Shown: positions 17,079-26,237, counted from the first letter of the stretch. The stretch is 64,000 nt of DNA from JBBDIX01 sp050486225 (GCA_050486225.1 JBJHCV010000009.1:1-64000), one strand, 5' to 3'. Numbers and translations: made by a program. The notes: a model not told the origin generated them from the sequence alone.

Positions 17079-19301
17079 TCAGGCTCCGAACGCAGCCAGG
17101 ATCTCGTTGAAGGTGGCCGAGGGCCGCATCGCGCGTGTCGCGCGGTCGCGATCGACCCAGTAGTAGCCACCGATGTCGACGGGGTCGCCTTGCACCGCGT
17201 TCAGTTCCTCGATGATCGTGGACTCCTGCATGGTCAGTTCCTGCGCGAGCGGCGCGAACCGCTCGGCCACGGTGGGGTCGGAGGTCTGACCGGCCAGTTC
17301 CTGTGCCCAGTACAGGGCGAGGTAGAAGTGGCTTCCGCGATTGTCCAGCTCGCCGACCCTGCGTGACGGCGACCGCCCGTCCTCGAGCAGGCGTCCTGTG
17401 GCCGCGTCGAGGGTGTCCGCGAGCACGCGAGCGGGGTCGTTGCCCGTCGCGTTGGCCAGGTGCTCGAAGGAGGCCGCCAACGCGAGGAACTCACCCAACG
17501 AGTCCCAGCGCAGGTGGTTCTCCTTGACGAACTGCTGGACGTGCTTCGGCGCCGATCCCCCCGCGCCCGTCTCGAACATCCCGCCGCCGTTCATGAGCGG
17601 GACGATCGACAGCATCTTCGCGCTCGTCCCGACCTCGAGGATCGGGAAGAGGTCGGTGAGGTAGTCGCGCAGCACGTTGCCCGTCACGGAGATGGTGTCC
17701 TCGCCCCGTGCGAGCCTCTCGAGGGTGAAGCGGGCGGCCTCCGCCACCGGCAGGACCTGCAGGTGCAGACCGTCGGTGTCGTGTTCGGCGAGGTACGTCT
17801 CGACCTTCGCGATCAGCTGAGCGTCGTGGGCGCGGTTTGCGTCGAGCCAGAACACCGCGGGCATCCCCGACAGACGAGCCCGCGTGACGGCGAGCTTCAC
17901 CCAGTCACGGACAGCCGCGTCGCGTGTCTGGCACATGCGCCAGATGTCGCCGGGCTCGACCTCGTGCTCGAGAAGCACGCGACCGGACGAGTCGATGACC
18001 TGCACCGTGCCCGGCGTGTCGATCTCGAAGGTCTTGTCGTGCGACCCGTACTCCTCTGCCTTCTGCGCCATGAGCCCGACGTTGGGCACCGTGCCCATGG
18101 TCGTCGGGTCGAAGGCGCCGTGCGTCCGGCAGAAGTCGATCGTCTCCGCGAAGACCGCGGCGTACGACGAGTCGGGGATGACCGCCTTGGTGTCCTGCTG
18201 CTCGTCGCGACGGTTCCACATCTGGCCAGAGGCGCGGATCATCGCGGGCATCGAGGCGTCGATGATCACGTCGCTCGGGACGTGGAGGTTGGTGATGCCT
18301 CGCGACGAGTCGACCTGGGCGAGTTCCGGTCCTGCGTCGTAGATCGCCTCGATGTCGGCCTGGATGCGTTGGCGGGTCTCCGGATCGAGCGACTCGATCG
18401 CGGACTCCAACGCCGCCATCCCGTCGTTGGGGTTCACGCCCAGTTCCGTGAGGGTCTGTGCGTGTGCCTCGAACAGGTCCCGGTAGAAGACACGCACGGC
18501 ATGCCCGAAGATGATCGGGTCCGAGACCTTCATCATCGTCGCCTTGAGGTGCAGGCTGAACAGCACACCCTGCTGTCTGGCGTCGGCGACCTCCCGCTCG
18601 AGGAACGACACGAGCGCCGATCGACGCATCCTCGACGCGTCGATGACCTCACCCGCGAGCACCGGGAACGCGGGACGGAGTTCCACCTCGTCGCCCGCCG
18701 GCGTCACCAGCACGATGCGGACCTGGTCGTCCTCGTCGAGCGTGCGCGAGACCTCGCTGGACCGGAAGTCGCCGTCCGCCATGGTCGCGACGTGGGTCCT
18801 GGACTCCGGGCTCCACTGCCCCATGGAGTGCGGGTAGCGACGTGCGTACTCCTTCACGGGTCGCGGGGCGCGCCGGTCCGAGTTGCCCTCACGAAGCACC
18901 GGGTTGACCGCGCTGCCCTTGACGGCGTCGTAGCGCGCCCGCGCGTCGATCTCCTCCGGCGTCTGCGGGTCGTCCGGGTGGTCCGGGAGGTCGTACCCGG
19001 CTGCCTGCAGTTCTCGGATCGCCGCCTTGAGCTGAGGCACCGACGCACTGATGTTGGGCAGCTTGATGATGTTGGCGTCGGGCGACTGGGTCATCTCACC
19101 GAGTTCCGCGAGCGCGTCGGGCACGCGCTGTTGCTCGGGAAGCAGGTCGCTGAACGCGGCGAGGATGCGTCCGGCGAGCGAGATGTCACGAAGCTCGACC
19201 TCGACACCGGCGGCTCCCGCGAAGGTCTGGATGATCGGCAGCAGCGAGTGGGTCGCCAGCGCCGGGGCCTCGTCGGTGTAGGTGTAGGTGATCTTCGTCA
19301 T
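17079..19301 (-). CDS. icd: Monomeric NADP-dependent isocitrate dehydrogenase
   Basis: A 740-aa monomeric-type enzyme (about 740 aa in the family) that oxidatively decarboxylates isocitrate to 2-oxoglutarate in the TCA cycle, making NADPH in the cytoplasm. Recognisable blocks: MTKITYTYTDEAPALATHSL at the N-terminus, NIIKLPNISASVPQLKAAI, RRYPHSMGQWS, HLKATMMKVSDPIIFGHAVR, PSDVIIDASMPAMIRASGQM, PDSSYAAVFAETIDFC, MLSIVPLMNGGGMFETGAGG and GGYYWVDRDRATRAMRPS at the C-terminus. No substitutions in the recognised motifs. It is unrelated in sequence to the dimeric family member at 12902-13924. Confidence 0.97.
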   Translation of the reverse strand: MTKITYTYTDEAPALATHSLLPIIQTFAGAAGVEVELRDISLAGRILAAFSDLLPEQQRVPDALAELGEMTQSPDANIIKLPNISASVPQLKAAIRELQAAGYDLPDHPDDPQTPEEIDARARYDAVKGSAVNPVLREGNSDRRAPRPVKEYARRYPHSMGQWSPESRTHVATMADGDFRSSEVSRTLDEDDQVRIVLVTPAGDEVELRPAFPVLAGEVIDASRMRRSALVSFLEREVADARQQGVLFSLHLKATMMKVSDPIIFGHAVRVFYRDLFEAHAQTLTELGVNPNDGMAALESAIESLDPETRQRIQADIEAIYDAGPELAQVDSSRGITNLHVPSDVIIDASMPAMIRASGQMWNRRDEQQDTKAVIPDSSYAAVFAETIDFCRTHGAFDPTTMGTVPNVGLMAQKAEEYGSHDKTFEIDTPGTVQVIDSSGRVLLEHEVEPGDIWRMCQTRDAAVRDWVKLAVTRARLSGMPAVFWLDANRAHDAQLIAKVETYLAEHDTDGLHLQVLPVAEAARFTLERLARGEDTISVTGNVLRDYLTDLFPILEVGTSAKMLSIVPLMNGGGMFETGAGGSAPKHVQQFVKENHLRWDSLGEFLALAASFEHLANATGNDPARVLADTLDAATGRLLEDGRSPSRRVGELDNRGSHFYLALYWAQELAGQTSDPTVAERFAPLAQELTMQESTIIEELNAVQGDPVDIGGYYWVDRDRATRAMRPSATFNEILAAFGA

Positions 19302-19456
19302 GATCGGCTCACGGGTCGTCGGGTGTCACAGGCGTCATGGGTACGCCGAGATCGACACGGTAGTCGAGGGCGAGCATCACCCCGAAGCCGCCGGTGACCG
19401 GACGTGACGGACCACACGTGCCCGGCCGATCGTCGAACGCCGACCACGCACGAACG

Positions 19457-20239
19457 TCACCGGCCGAGTGGTGGATCGACGTGACTGGCGAAGAAGTCGA
19501 CGTGCGCCCTGGTCAACGCCCGCTGTGCGTCGTCGGGCTCGATCGTCGCCGGGTTGTCACGGTTGTGCTCGCCGTAGCGTCCGAACGACGAGTGGTTCAT
19601 GCCGTCGATCTCGACGAAGACGGTGGAGGGAGGCAGGAGTTCACGGCGCCCTTCCAGGGTCAGGGGCGGCATCAGGGCGTCTCGGCTCCCGTAGACGCTG
19701 AGCACCGACAGTTCGGTCCGCGTGTCGAGACCGGAGGCGAAGGCGGCGTGGGAGGCCCACAGGATCAGCCCGTCCACCGTGCCCACGGGTTGCTCCCCGA
19801 GCCAGCTCGCCGCCATCGACCCGCCCTGCGCATGGCCGCCGACCCACCAGCGGTCGATCTCGGGGTGATCCGCGATGAGGTCTGCGGCACGTGATCGTTG
19901 GAGCAACGGCAGGTTGAGCGGCATGCGTGGGATGAGCACGAGCAGGTCGGTCTCCGCCACGATCGGGGCGAGCGTGGGCACGTACCCCTCGCGGTGGATG
20001 CGCGCACCGGGGTAGAAGACCAGCCCGCCGACCGGTTCGGCGTCTGCCGGGCGGATCTCCACGACGGTCCCGGTGGTCACCTGCACGCGCGGGTCCTCGA
20101 GCACGGCGGCGAACGCGGTGTCATCGACTGGCCTCGGCGACAGAGCCCAGGCGAGGAATCCGATGGCCACGATCCCGACGACCAGTGCGATCTCGCGGAG
20201 GAACAGACGCCGACTGCCCACAGGGTCCCATCCCGACAC
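19457..20239 (-). CDS. Membrane-anchored alpha/beta-hydrolase-fold protein, nucleophile Ser replaced by Ala
   Basis: A 260-aa protein with one N-terminal membrane helix (residues about 17-33) and an alpha/beta-hydrolase domain outside the membrane. The nucleophile elbow reads VGGHAQGGS (residues 133-141): Ala137 stands where the catalytic Ser of GHSxGG is expected. The acid (YGSRDALMPP) and His (GMNHSSFG) elements remain. It may be a pseudoenzyme, or Ser141 may have taken another role. The frame extends to 20422, but GTG 20239 has GAGG 5 nt upstream and gives a compact signal anchor; GTG 20266 is an alternative. It sits 16 nt after the degenerate GGDEF gene in the same direction. The gap to icd (19302-19456) shows nothing I can support. 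Confidence 0.7.
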   Translation of the reverse strand: MSGWDPVGSRRLFLREIALVVGIVAIGFLAWALSPRPVDDTAFAAVLEDPRVQVTTGTVVEIRPADAEPVGGLVFYPGARIHREGYVPTLAPIVAETDLLVLIPRMPLNLPLLQRSRAADLIADHPEIDRWWVGGHAQGGSMAASWLGEQPVGTVDGLILWASHAAFASGLDTRTELSVLSVYGSRDALMPPLTLEGRRELLPPSTVFVEIDGMNHSSFGRYGEHNRDNPATIEPDDAQRALTRAHVDFFASHVDPPLGR

Positions 20240-20255
20240 AGCTGCCTCGTTCTGC

Positions 20256-21320
20256 TCAGCGGCCACTTCGTGAGTGTGACCCGGGTGTCGTGCGGTCGCG
20301 TCGGGCGACGCCGACTTCGTCGACCACGACCCCTCCCCCGTTCTGGCGGGCCTCACGTGCGCTGGCCTCCGCGCGACGGAGCAGGTCGTTCGCGTCGTCG
20401 ATGCGTAGGAAGCCCGACACACCGACGGCCGTCACCAGTCCGTCCGGCGAGGCGCGCAGCAGGCGACGAAGGATGAGGTGTGCAGTCGCCGGCGCGACCT
20501 GTTCCATGATCACCGTGAAGGTGCGCTCCCCCGACCGAGTCAGCACGTCCGCGGAGCGAAGCTGGCCACGCCAGGCCTGCGCGGCTCGGGCCAGCACCTC
20601 GTCGCTCGGCACGCCGGGAGCACCTTCCAGACGTTCGTCGTCGACGGTGACGTCGACGACGGCGACGCTCAGCGACCCGTCGGGCCGAAGGCGCGTTCGG
20701 TCGATGGCCTCGGTGAGTCGACGTTCCGCGTAACGACGGTTGCCGAGTCCGGTGAGGGGGTCGGTGTCCGCGAGGGCGTGGAGGTGCGACGCCAGTGATC
20801 CCACCACCACTGCCGCCGCGACCTGCGTGCCCACGGCCAGGACCAGTTGCGGGGTCACCGCGGCCGTCGCCCCGATCCACGTGAGGGCCGACGCGTGCAC
20901 GGCCGCGGCGAACACGATGTGTGCCAGCACCACACGCGCCCCGAAGAAGATCGCACTGTGCAGCACGACCCAGACGTAGAGGTGGGAGTAGGCCGTCGAC
21001 GGGCTTCCCGTTCCCGCGAGGACCTGGCACGCCCCGATGAGCACGGTGCCCGTGGCGGTGAGCACGTGACAGGTGAGCGCACCCACGTGGGACGCCCGCA
21101 GGTACAGGTACGCGGCCGACGCCAGCGCGCACGCCACCGTGCCCATCAGTGCCGCGACGTGGAGTCGTTCCCATCCCGGGGCGGTGCCGAGGCGCGAGGC
21201 CGCCACGACGAGGGTCGACACGGAGGCACCGGCCGCGAAGAATGCCGCCAGCGCTCGTGCGCGCGTGCGCCGAGCGGCCGACGGCGAGTTGTCGAACGTC
21301 CCGCGGGTCAGTGCGTTCAT
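20256..21320 (-). CDS. Six-helix membrane protein with degenerate GGDEF domain
   Basis: A 354-aa protein: N-terminal membrane sensor region with about six hydrophobic helices (residues 24-178), then a GGDEF-fold domain beginning with the conserved DTDPLTGLGNRRYAERRL (185-202). The GGDEF signature itself is SGERTF (residues 263-268), so the GG and the catalytic Asp/Glu are lost. The metal-binding Asp loop is also unusual (VVDVTVDDE). Diguanylate cyclase activity is therefore unlikely; a signalling or GTP/c-di-GMP-sensing role is possible. The ATG at 21320 was chosen because the upstream frame is not protein-like. It diverges from lutA; the 214-nt gap 21321-21534 holds no motif I can name. Confidence 0.75.
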   Translation of the reverse strand: MNALTRGTFDNSPSAARRTRARALAAFFAAGASVSTLVVAASRLGTAPGWERLHVAALMGTVACALASAAYLYLRASHVGALTCHVLTATGTVLIGACQVLAGTGSPSTAYSHLYVWVVLHSAIFFGARVVLAHIVFAAAVHASALTWIGATAAVTPQLVLAVGTQVAAAVVVGSLASHLHALADTDPLTGLGNRRYAERRLTEAIDRTRLRPDGSLSVAVVDVTVDDERLEGAPGVPSDEVLARAAQAWRGQLRSADVLTRSGERTFTVIMEQVAPATAHLILRRLLRASPDGLVTAVGVSGFLRIDDANDLLRRAEASAREARQNGGGVVVDEVGVARRDRTTPGSHSRSGR

Positions 21321-21534
21321 CGCTCGTGGCCTCCTGCACCCGTGGCCGGACAGACCTGGGCATGTGCACTGCCAGCGGCGGGAGCACCGTGGGGGCGGGC
21401 GCCGCAGCGAGGGTAATCCGGGCAGCCCCGCCTCGCGGTTCGCCCGTGACCACCGTGCCCTCCCGTCGGCCGGTTCCGCGCCGACGACAGTGGTGCGCAT
21501 AGGTTGAGCGCCGACGACCGACGACGGAGACCAC

Positions 21535-22317
21535 GTGCGCATCGCCCTGTTCCCCACGTGCGTCGTGGATGCCGTCGCCCCTGACGTGGGAATGGCGACC
21601 GCTCGCGTGCTCGAGGCCCGAGGCCACGAGGTGGTGGTCCCGGAGGCCGCGACGTGCTGCGGCCAACCGGCGTGGAACGCTGGCCACACGCCACCTGCAC
21701 ACCAGGTCGCCGCCGCGACGCTCGACGCGCTCGACGCCTGTGAGGCCGACGTCATCGTGGTCCCCGCCGGAAGTTGCACGACGATGCTACGGGTGTTCTG
21801 GGCCGAACTCTTCGCAGCCCACGGAACGGCCGAGCAGCGGCGTCGAGTCGCGGCAGTCACGAGTCGGGTCCGGGAACTGTCGGAGTTCCTGTCGGAGTCG
21901 TCTGACGCGCTTGCCCCTGCCGGTCCACCCGACGATGGCACCGACGCGCCTGCCTCGACACGACCTGGTGACCCCGTGGTCTACCACCGTTCCTGCCACA
22001 TGCTGCGTGAACTGCGCATCCGGGAGACGCCGGAGCGCCTGCTCGACGAACACGGCGTGTCTCGTGTCCCGACGGCCGCCGAGGGCCGGTGCTGTGGGTT
22101 CGGCGGCACCTTCTCGGTCGGCCTCCCGGAGACGTCTGTGGCGATGGCCGACGAGGTCCTCGACGCAGCCGTCGCTGCGGGTGCCGGACGTGTCGTCGGC
22201 TGCGACACCTCGTGTCTCGTGCACCTCGAGTCGCGCGCACGCAGGCGTGGACTCGCCCTGACCTTCTCGCACCTGGCCGAGGAGCTCGACGTGTCCACGA
22301 CAGACCGCGCGACATGA
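21535..22317 (+). CDS. lutA: Lactate utilization protein LutA
   Basis: A 260-aa cysteine-rich protein with the two CCG domains of LutA/GlpC/HdrB-type subunits (TCCGQPAWNAG near residue 40 and RCCGFGGTF near 185), which bind an iron-sulfur centre. With LutB and LutC it forms the three-subunit cytoplasmic L-lactate oxidising system that passes electrons towards the quinone pool. The GTG start is preceded by GGAG. Its stop overlaps the lutB start as ATGA (22314-22317). A Ser/Asp-rich insertion at about 120-145 is unlike most family members. Confidence 0.9.
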   Translation: MRIALFPTCVVDAVAPDVGMATARVLEARGHEVVVPEAATCCGQPAWNAGHTPPAHQVAAATLDALDACEADVIVVPAGSCTTMLRVFWAELFAAHGTAEQRRRVAAVTSRVRELSEFLSESSDALAPAGPPDDGTDAPASTRPGDPVVYHRSCHMLRELRIRETPERLLDEHGVSRVPTAAEGRCCGFGGTFSVGLPETSVAMADEVLDAAVAAGAGRVVGCDTSCLVHLESRARRRGLALTFSHLAEELDVSTTDRAT

Positions 22318-23738
22318 CGGCCGGGCTGCCGATCGTCGGGACGACGCTGCGCCAGCGCACGGCGACGGCCGTCGAGGACGCGCACCTGCACGAGAGCCTT
22401 GCGCGCGCGACCGATGAACTCGCAGGGCGCCAGCGCCGCGTCTACGAACAGTTCGCGGACCTCGACGCAGTCAGGGACACGGCTCGAGCGATGAAGGCGG
22501 ACGTCCTGTCCCGACTCGACGAGGTGCTCGGCCTCCTCGCGGACCGGCTCGAGTCGGTCGGGGCACGCGTCCACTGGGCCGCGACCGCGGACGAGGCCCG
22601 CGATGTCGCCGTGGCGCTGGTGGAGGCCTCCGGACGGGACTCGGATGGCCCGCCGTCGGCGCCACGCCAGGTCGTCAAGTCCAAGTCGATGCTGTCCGAG
22701 GAGATCGGGCTCAACGAGGCGCTCGAGGCCGGGGGTCACGTCGTCACGGAGACCGACCTGGGTGAGTGGATCGTGCAGCTCGCCCGGGAGACTCCGTCGC
22801 ACGTCATCGTGCCGGCGATCCACCGTGACCGTCGCCAGGTGCGCGACGTGCTCCAGCAGGTCGCCGACGGTGACCTCTCGGACGTGCCCGCAGAACTCGC
22901 CGCGTTCGCGCGGCAGGCGCTGCGCCGCCGGTTCCTCGAGGCGGACGTGGGCATCTCCGGGGTGAACGTCGCCGTCGCGGAGACGGGAAGTCTGGTGCTG
23001 GTGACCAACGAGGGCAACGGGCGTCTGACGACGTCCGTGCCTCGTCGGCACATCGCGCTGCTCGGCATGGAACGGGTGGTCGAACGCTGGGACCAGGCGG
23101 ACGTGCTGCTGTCGCTGCTGCCCCGTGCGGCGACGGGCCAGCCGATCACGACCTACCTCTCCACCATCACGGGTCCACGCCGGTCCGACGAACGCGACGG
23201 TCCCGACACCCTCGACGTGGTGATCGTGGACGCCGGTCGGTCCGACATCCTTGGATCGGAGTACCGGGAGATGCTCGCCTGCATCCGTTGCGGTGCCTGC
23301 CTGAACGTCTGTCCGGTCTATCGCCAGACCGGCGGCCACGCCTACGGGTGGGTCTACCCGGGTCCCATGGGGGCCGTGCTCACCCCGCTGCTCCACCACG
23401 CGGACGGCGCGCAGGAACTGCCGAAGGCGTCGACCCTGTGCGGTGCGTGCTGGGACGCGTGTCCGGTCGGCATTCCCCTGCAGGACATGCTGCTCGGGTT
23501 GCGTCGCGACGCGGCACAGGACGCCGGGATGTCGGAGCGTCTGGCCTGGCAGGCCTGGGCCTCGGCGTGGTCTCGGCCGTGGACCTACCGGGCCTCGCTC
23601 GGACTCGCGTCGATGGCCACACGCATGTTCGACCCGGCCCGGGTGCCCGGTCCACCGCAGCGTTGGTCGCTCGGTCGCGAGGTGCCCGAGATGGCGCGGC
23701 GGTCGTTCCGTGACCGGTGGCGTGAGGCTTCCCGATGA
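22314..23738 (+). CDS. lutB: Lactate utilization iron-sulfur protein LutB
   Basis: A 474-aa protein with a LUD domain (about 60-290: VVKSKSMLSEEIGLNE, GISGVNVAVAETGSLVLVTN) and two 4Fe-4S sites (CIRCGACLNVCPVYRQTGGH and CGACWDACPVGIPL). It is the electron-transfer subunit of the lactate-oxidation complex. Starts at ATG 22314 overlapping lutA and ends with TGA overlapping the ATG of lutC, so the three genes are translationally coupled. The length matches LutB of other bacteria (about 470-480 aa). Confidence 0.92.
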   Translation: MTAGLPIVGTTLRQRTATAVEDAHLHESLARATDELAGRQRRVYEQFADLDAVRDTARAMKADVLSRLDEVLGLLADRLESVGARVHWAATADEARDVAVALVEASGRDSDGPPSAPRQVVKSKSMLSEEIGLNEALEAGGHVVTETDLGEWIVQLARETPSHVIVPAIHRDRRQVRDVLQQVADGDLSDVPAELAAFARQALRRRFLEADVGISGVNVAVAETGSLVLVTNEGNGRLTTSVPRRHIALLGMERVVERWDQADVLLSLLPRAATGQPITTYLSTITGPRRSDERDGPDTLDVVIVDAGRSDILGSEYREMLACIRCGACLNVCPVYRQTGGHAYGWVYPGPMGAVLTPLLHHADGAQELPKASTLCGACWDACPVGIPLQDMLLGLRRDAAQDAGMSERLAWQAWASAWSRPWTYRASLGLASMATRMFDPARVPGPPQRWSLGREVPEMARRSFRDRWREASR

Positions 23739-24388
23739 CCAGCCGAGACGCGTTCCTCGCCACCGTCCGTGACCGACTGCTCGCCACGACCTCGCACACG
23801 ACGCCGAGACCGGTCGGGACGACGACCACACCCGTGCCGCCAGTGCGGTGGTCGGTGGACCTGTCCGACCCGGTCGGGGCGTTCACCGCGGCGGCGACTG
23901 CGGCTGGGGCCGACGTCGTCGACGGGCGCGGTCAGGGTGCACTCGTGGACCTCGCGCGGCGTCTTGGAGGCGACGGCGTGCGCACAGCCGTCACGAGTCG
24001 TGACCCGGAGGTCCCGCCGGTCGCCGAGGCACTCGCGCAGGCCGGCATCGACGTGGACCGGAGGCCCGGCGCCGACGTGGCCGCAGGCGTGGACCTTGGC
24101 GTCACGGGTGCCGCCCACGGGTTGGCGTTGACCGGGTCGCTCGTGGTCGACTCCCGACGCGCGGGCACGCGATTGGCGTCCCTCCTGCCGCCGGTGCACC
24201 TCGCAGTCCTCGATCGGGTCCGGATCCTGCCCGACCTCGGGGCGCTCCTGCGGGGGCTGGGTGACCGCGCCGAAGCGTTGCCGTCCAACCTCGTGTGCAT
24301 CACGGGGCACTCTCGATCGGCGGACATCGAACTCGAACTGACCCCCGGCGTGCACGGTCCGCGACGTCTGGTGATCGTGCTCACGTGA
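23735..24388 (+). CDS. lutC: Lactate utilization protein LutC
   Basis: A 217-aa LUD-domain protein, third subunit of the lactate-oxidation complex. Recognised by GAAHGLALTGSLVVDSR, the PPVHLAVLDRVRILPDL block and ITGHSRSADIELELTPGVHG near the C-terminus, which is the LutC signature. Starts in the stop of lutB and ends 8 nt inside the convergent downstream gene. No regulator gene of the lldR/lutR type is next to the operon. Confidence 0.92.
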   Translation: MTSRDAFLATVRDRLLATTSHTTPRPVGTTTTPVPPVRWSVDLSDPVGAFTAAATAAGADVVDGRGQGALVDLARRLGGDGVRTAVTSRDPEVPPVAEALAQAGIDVDRRPGADVAAGVDLGVTGAAHGLALTGSLVVDSRRAGTRLASLLPPVHLAVLDRVRILPDLGALLRGLGDRAEALPSNLVCITGHSRSADIELELTPGVHGPRRLVIVLT

Positions 24389-24884
24389 CCGCACGCCGCG
24401 ACATGTCCGCGGCGAACAGGCGCGTCGGTTCGATCTCGAAGTAGGGGCAGGTCAGTCCCCACTCTGCCCACTGACTGCCGTAGTGGCGCGTGAGGTGGGC
24501 CGCGAGGTCCAGGCCGTCTGCGCGGGTGAGGTCCACGGGTACGGCACGCCCGTGCATGGTGACCACCAGTGCCTCGTCCTCGACGCGCGTGGCCGAGATG
24601 CCGGGTCGCCGTGCAAGATGTCGTGCACGCAGCGCGCGCTCTGAGGTCCCGAACCACCACCGCCCCCGAAGCAGGAAGGTGTCCACCGGCGCGGTGAAGG
24701 GACGCCCGTCGGACGACACCGTCGCCACGACGAACACCTGCATCCCGGGGAGTCGAGCCACCAGTTCCTCCGCCGTCAGGCGCACCTCCGGCGAGTGGAT
24801 CGCGGCGTGATGTCCTCCCGCGGTCTCATGGCCTGCATCCAGCAGTTGCTGCAGTCGCTCGACGTCCTCGGCGTACTCGTGCAC
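24381..24884 (-). CDS. Pyridoxamine 5'-phosphate oxidase-fold (split-barrel flavin-binding) protein
   Basis: A 167-aa protein with the FMN/F420-binding split barrel: ARLPGMQVFVVATVSSDGRP, FTAPVDTFLLRGRWWFGTS, RARHLARRPGISATRVED and EALVVTMHGRAV, then a C-terminal region with YFEIEPTRLFAADM. In actinobacteria such proteins use FMN or F420 to reduce or bind small ligands; the substrate here is not predictable. GTG start preceded by AGGAG. Its stop overlaps that of lutC by 8 nt (convergent), so co-regulation with lactate use is not implied. Confidence 0.75.
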   Translation of the reverse strand: MHEYAEDVERLQQLLDAGHETAGGHHAAIHSPEVRLTAEELVARLPGMQVFVVATVSSDGRPFTAPVDTFLLRGRWWFGTSERALRARHLARRPGISATRVEDEALVVTMHGRAVPVDLTRADGLDLAAHLTRHYGSQWAEWGLTCPYFEIEPTRLFAADMSRRAVT

Positions 24885-25016
24885 GTGGCGGCTCCTGGCG
24901 CCGGGAGGAGGGCCGGCGTCCGATTCAGGGTGAGCGTGCCGTGCGGGTGAGACACGGGCTTCCGTCGAACGGCAGACGCCTCAGTCATCTGAAGGCATTC
25001 GGAGACCTCCCAATGG

Positions 25017-25049
25017 CACTATTGCGGTAGTGGAAGGTGGACGTACATT
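25017..25049 (+). promoter_or_regulatory. Promoter and small inverted repeat before SBP paralog 2
   Basis: TTGCGG (25022-25027) and TACATT (25044-25049) with 16 nt between them form a plausible promoter about 50 nt ahead of the gene. The -35 hexamer is the loop of an inverted repeat CACTA-N6-TAGTG (25017-25032), which could be an operator. The word GCGGTAGT occurs here and also in the promoter of the paralogous gene at 1270-1277 (minus strand). Evidence is by eye. Confidence 0.35.
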
Positions 25050-25097
25050 CGGAAGGCTGGACCTCCAGTGGGGAGATCCTGGGATCAATGAGAGGGC

Positions 25098-26237
25098 ATG
25101 ATGAGACACCGACTGATGCGCGTGATCGCCGCATCGCTCGCTGCAGGCATGATCCTGGCGGCGTGCGGCGGTGACGACGCCGACACCACCACCGAGCCAC
25201 CCCCCGCGGAAGGAGACCTCGACGAGGGAGCCACCGACGACGAGACGGACGACGACGTCACCGAACCTGTCGAACTGAGCCTCTCTGACCTCAGCATGAC
25301 CTTCGAGGCCGAACGAACCACCCAGCTGATGAACCTGCTCACCGCGAAGGAACGGACCTGGGACGAGATGTTCGACTCGGTGACCATGGTCGCCACCGAG
25401 GACCCGATCCCTGCGCTCATCAGCGGATCCGCATGGATCGTCCAGAACGAACCGACGCTGCTGTGGCCGGCGCTCGACGCCGGGACCGTCGACGGCGTCA
25501 TCGTCGCCGTGTTCAACGACCTCGACTCGTGGTACCTGTTCACGCGCGAGGGCTTCGACACCCCCGAGTCCCTGATCGGTGCACGATTCAGCGGCGGCAC
25601 CGTGGGTGACTCGTGGAACACGGTCGCCCGCATCATCATGCGTGACGAGTTCGGCATCAACCCCGACGACGTCGAGTTCGTCTCGGTTGGTGGCGGTTCC
25701 GACGCGCGCATGGAGGCGCTGCTCGCCGGTCAGATCGACGGGTTCATGGGTCAGCCGCGTCACGAGCCCCCGGTGCTGGAGGCTGGAGGAAACGTCCTGT
25801 ACTCGGAGAACGTCGACATGGCGCAGGGCATGTTCCTCGTCACGCGCGACACGTGGGAGAATCATCGTGACGCGGTCTGCGCGATGCTCGGTGGCCTGTT
25901 CGAGGCGAACCAGTGGTTCGCGGCCTCGGAGTTGCCCGACTGGTCGGACCGCATGCCGATCGTGATGGAGACCCTGACCAACGCGGGCTACGACCCGTCG
26001 GAGAACGGACTCAACGTCGCGAACACGTGGGCCACCTCCCAGGGCACCGAGTTCAACTGGGCCCTCGACCTCGGCGCTCCCGTCGAGGCATGGGACCGTC
26101 AGCTCGAGATCCTGTCCCGACCTGACGGTGAGGTCTCCCCGGACTTCGACTGGCGGGACTGGGTGGACTTCTCCTGCGTGTGGGAACTGCAGGAGGCCGC
26201 TGGCCTGCCCCTGAACCCGGACCCGAGCACCCTCTGA
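25098..26237 (+). CDS. ABC-type solute-binding lipoprotein (SBP paralog 2)
   Basis: A 379-aa solute-binding lipoprotein: signal peptide, lipobox ILAAC with Cys23, an acidic Glu/Asp-rich linker (residues 24-60), then an NMT1/taurine-type binding fold. It shares with paralog 1 (44-1213) EDPIPAL, LLWPALDAGTVDGV, GGGSDARMEALLAGQIDGFM, AQGMFLVTRDTWENH and the C-terminal FDWRDWVDFSCVWELQEAAG. No permease or ATPase gene flanks it, so it may serve a transporter encoded elsewhere or act as a receptor subunit. Two adjacent ATG codons (25098, 25101) follow GAGAGGG; either may start. A strong hairpin ends the transcript. Confidence 0.86.
   Translation: MMRHRLMRVIAASLAAGMILAACGGDDADTTTEPPPAEGDLDEGATDDETDDDVTEPVELSLSDLSMTFEAERTTQLMNLLTAKERTWDEMFDSVTMVATEDPIPALISGSAWIVQNEPTLLWPALDAGTVDGVIVAVFNDLDSWYLFTREGFDTPESLIGARFSGGTVGDSWNTVARIIMRDEFGINPDDVEFVSVGGGSDARMEALLAGQIDGFMGQPRHEPPVLEAGGNVLYSENVDMAQGMFLVTRDTWENHRDAVCAMLGGLFEANQWFAASELPDWSDRMPIVMETLTNAGYDPSENGLNVANTWATSQGTEFNWALDLGAPVEAWDRQLEILSRPDGEVSPDFDWRDWVDFSCVWELQEAAGLPLNPDPSTL

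Noticed and set aside
21321..21534. LutR/LldR-type operator upstream of lutA
   Set aside because: No TGGT-type dyad of the GntR family or other clear inverted repeat could be found in this gap.
21981..23831. A long minus-strand frame opposite lutAB
   Set aside because: The plus-strand lut genes have conserved cysteine motifs and overlapping starts; the antisense frame has nothing recognisable.
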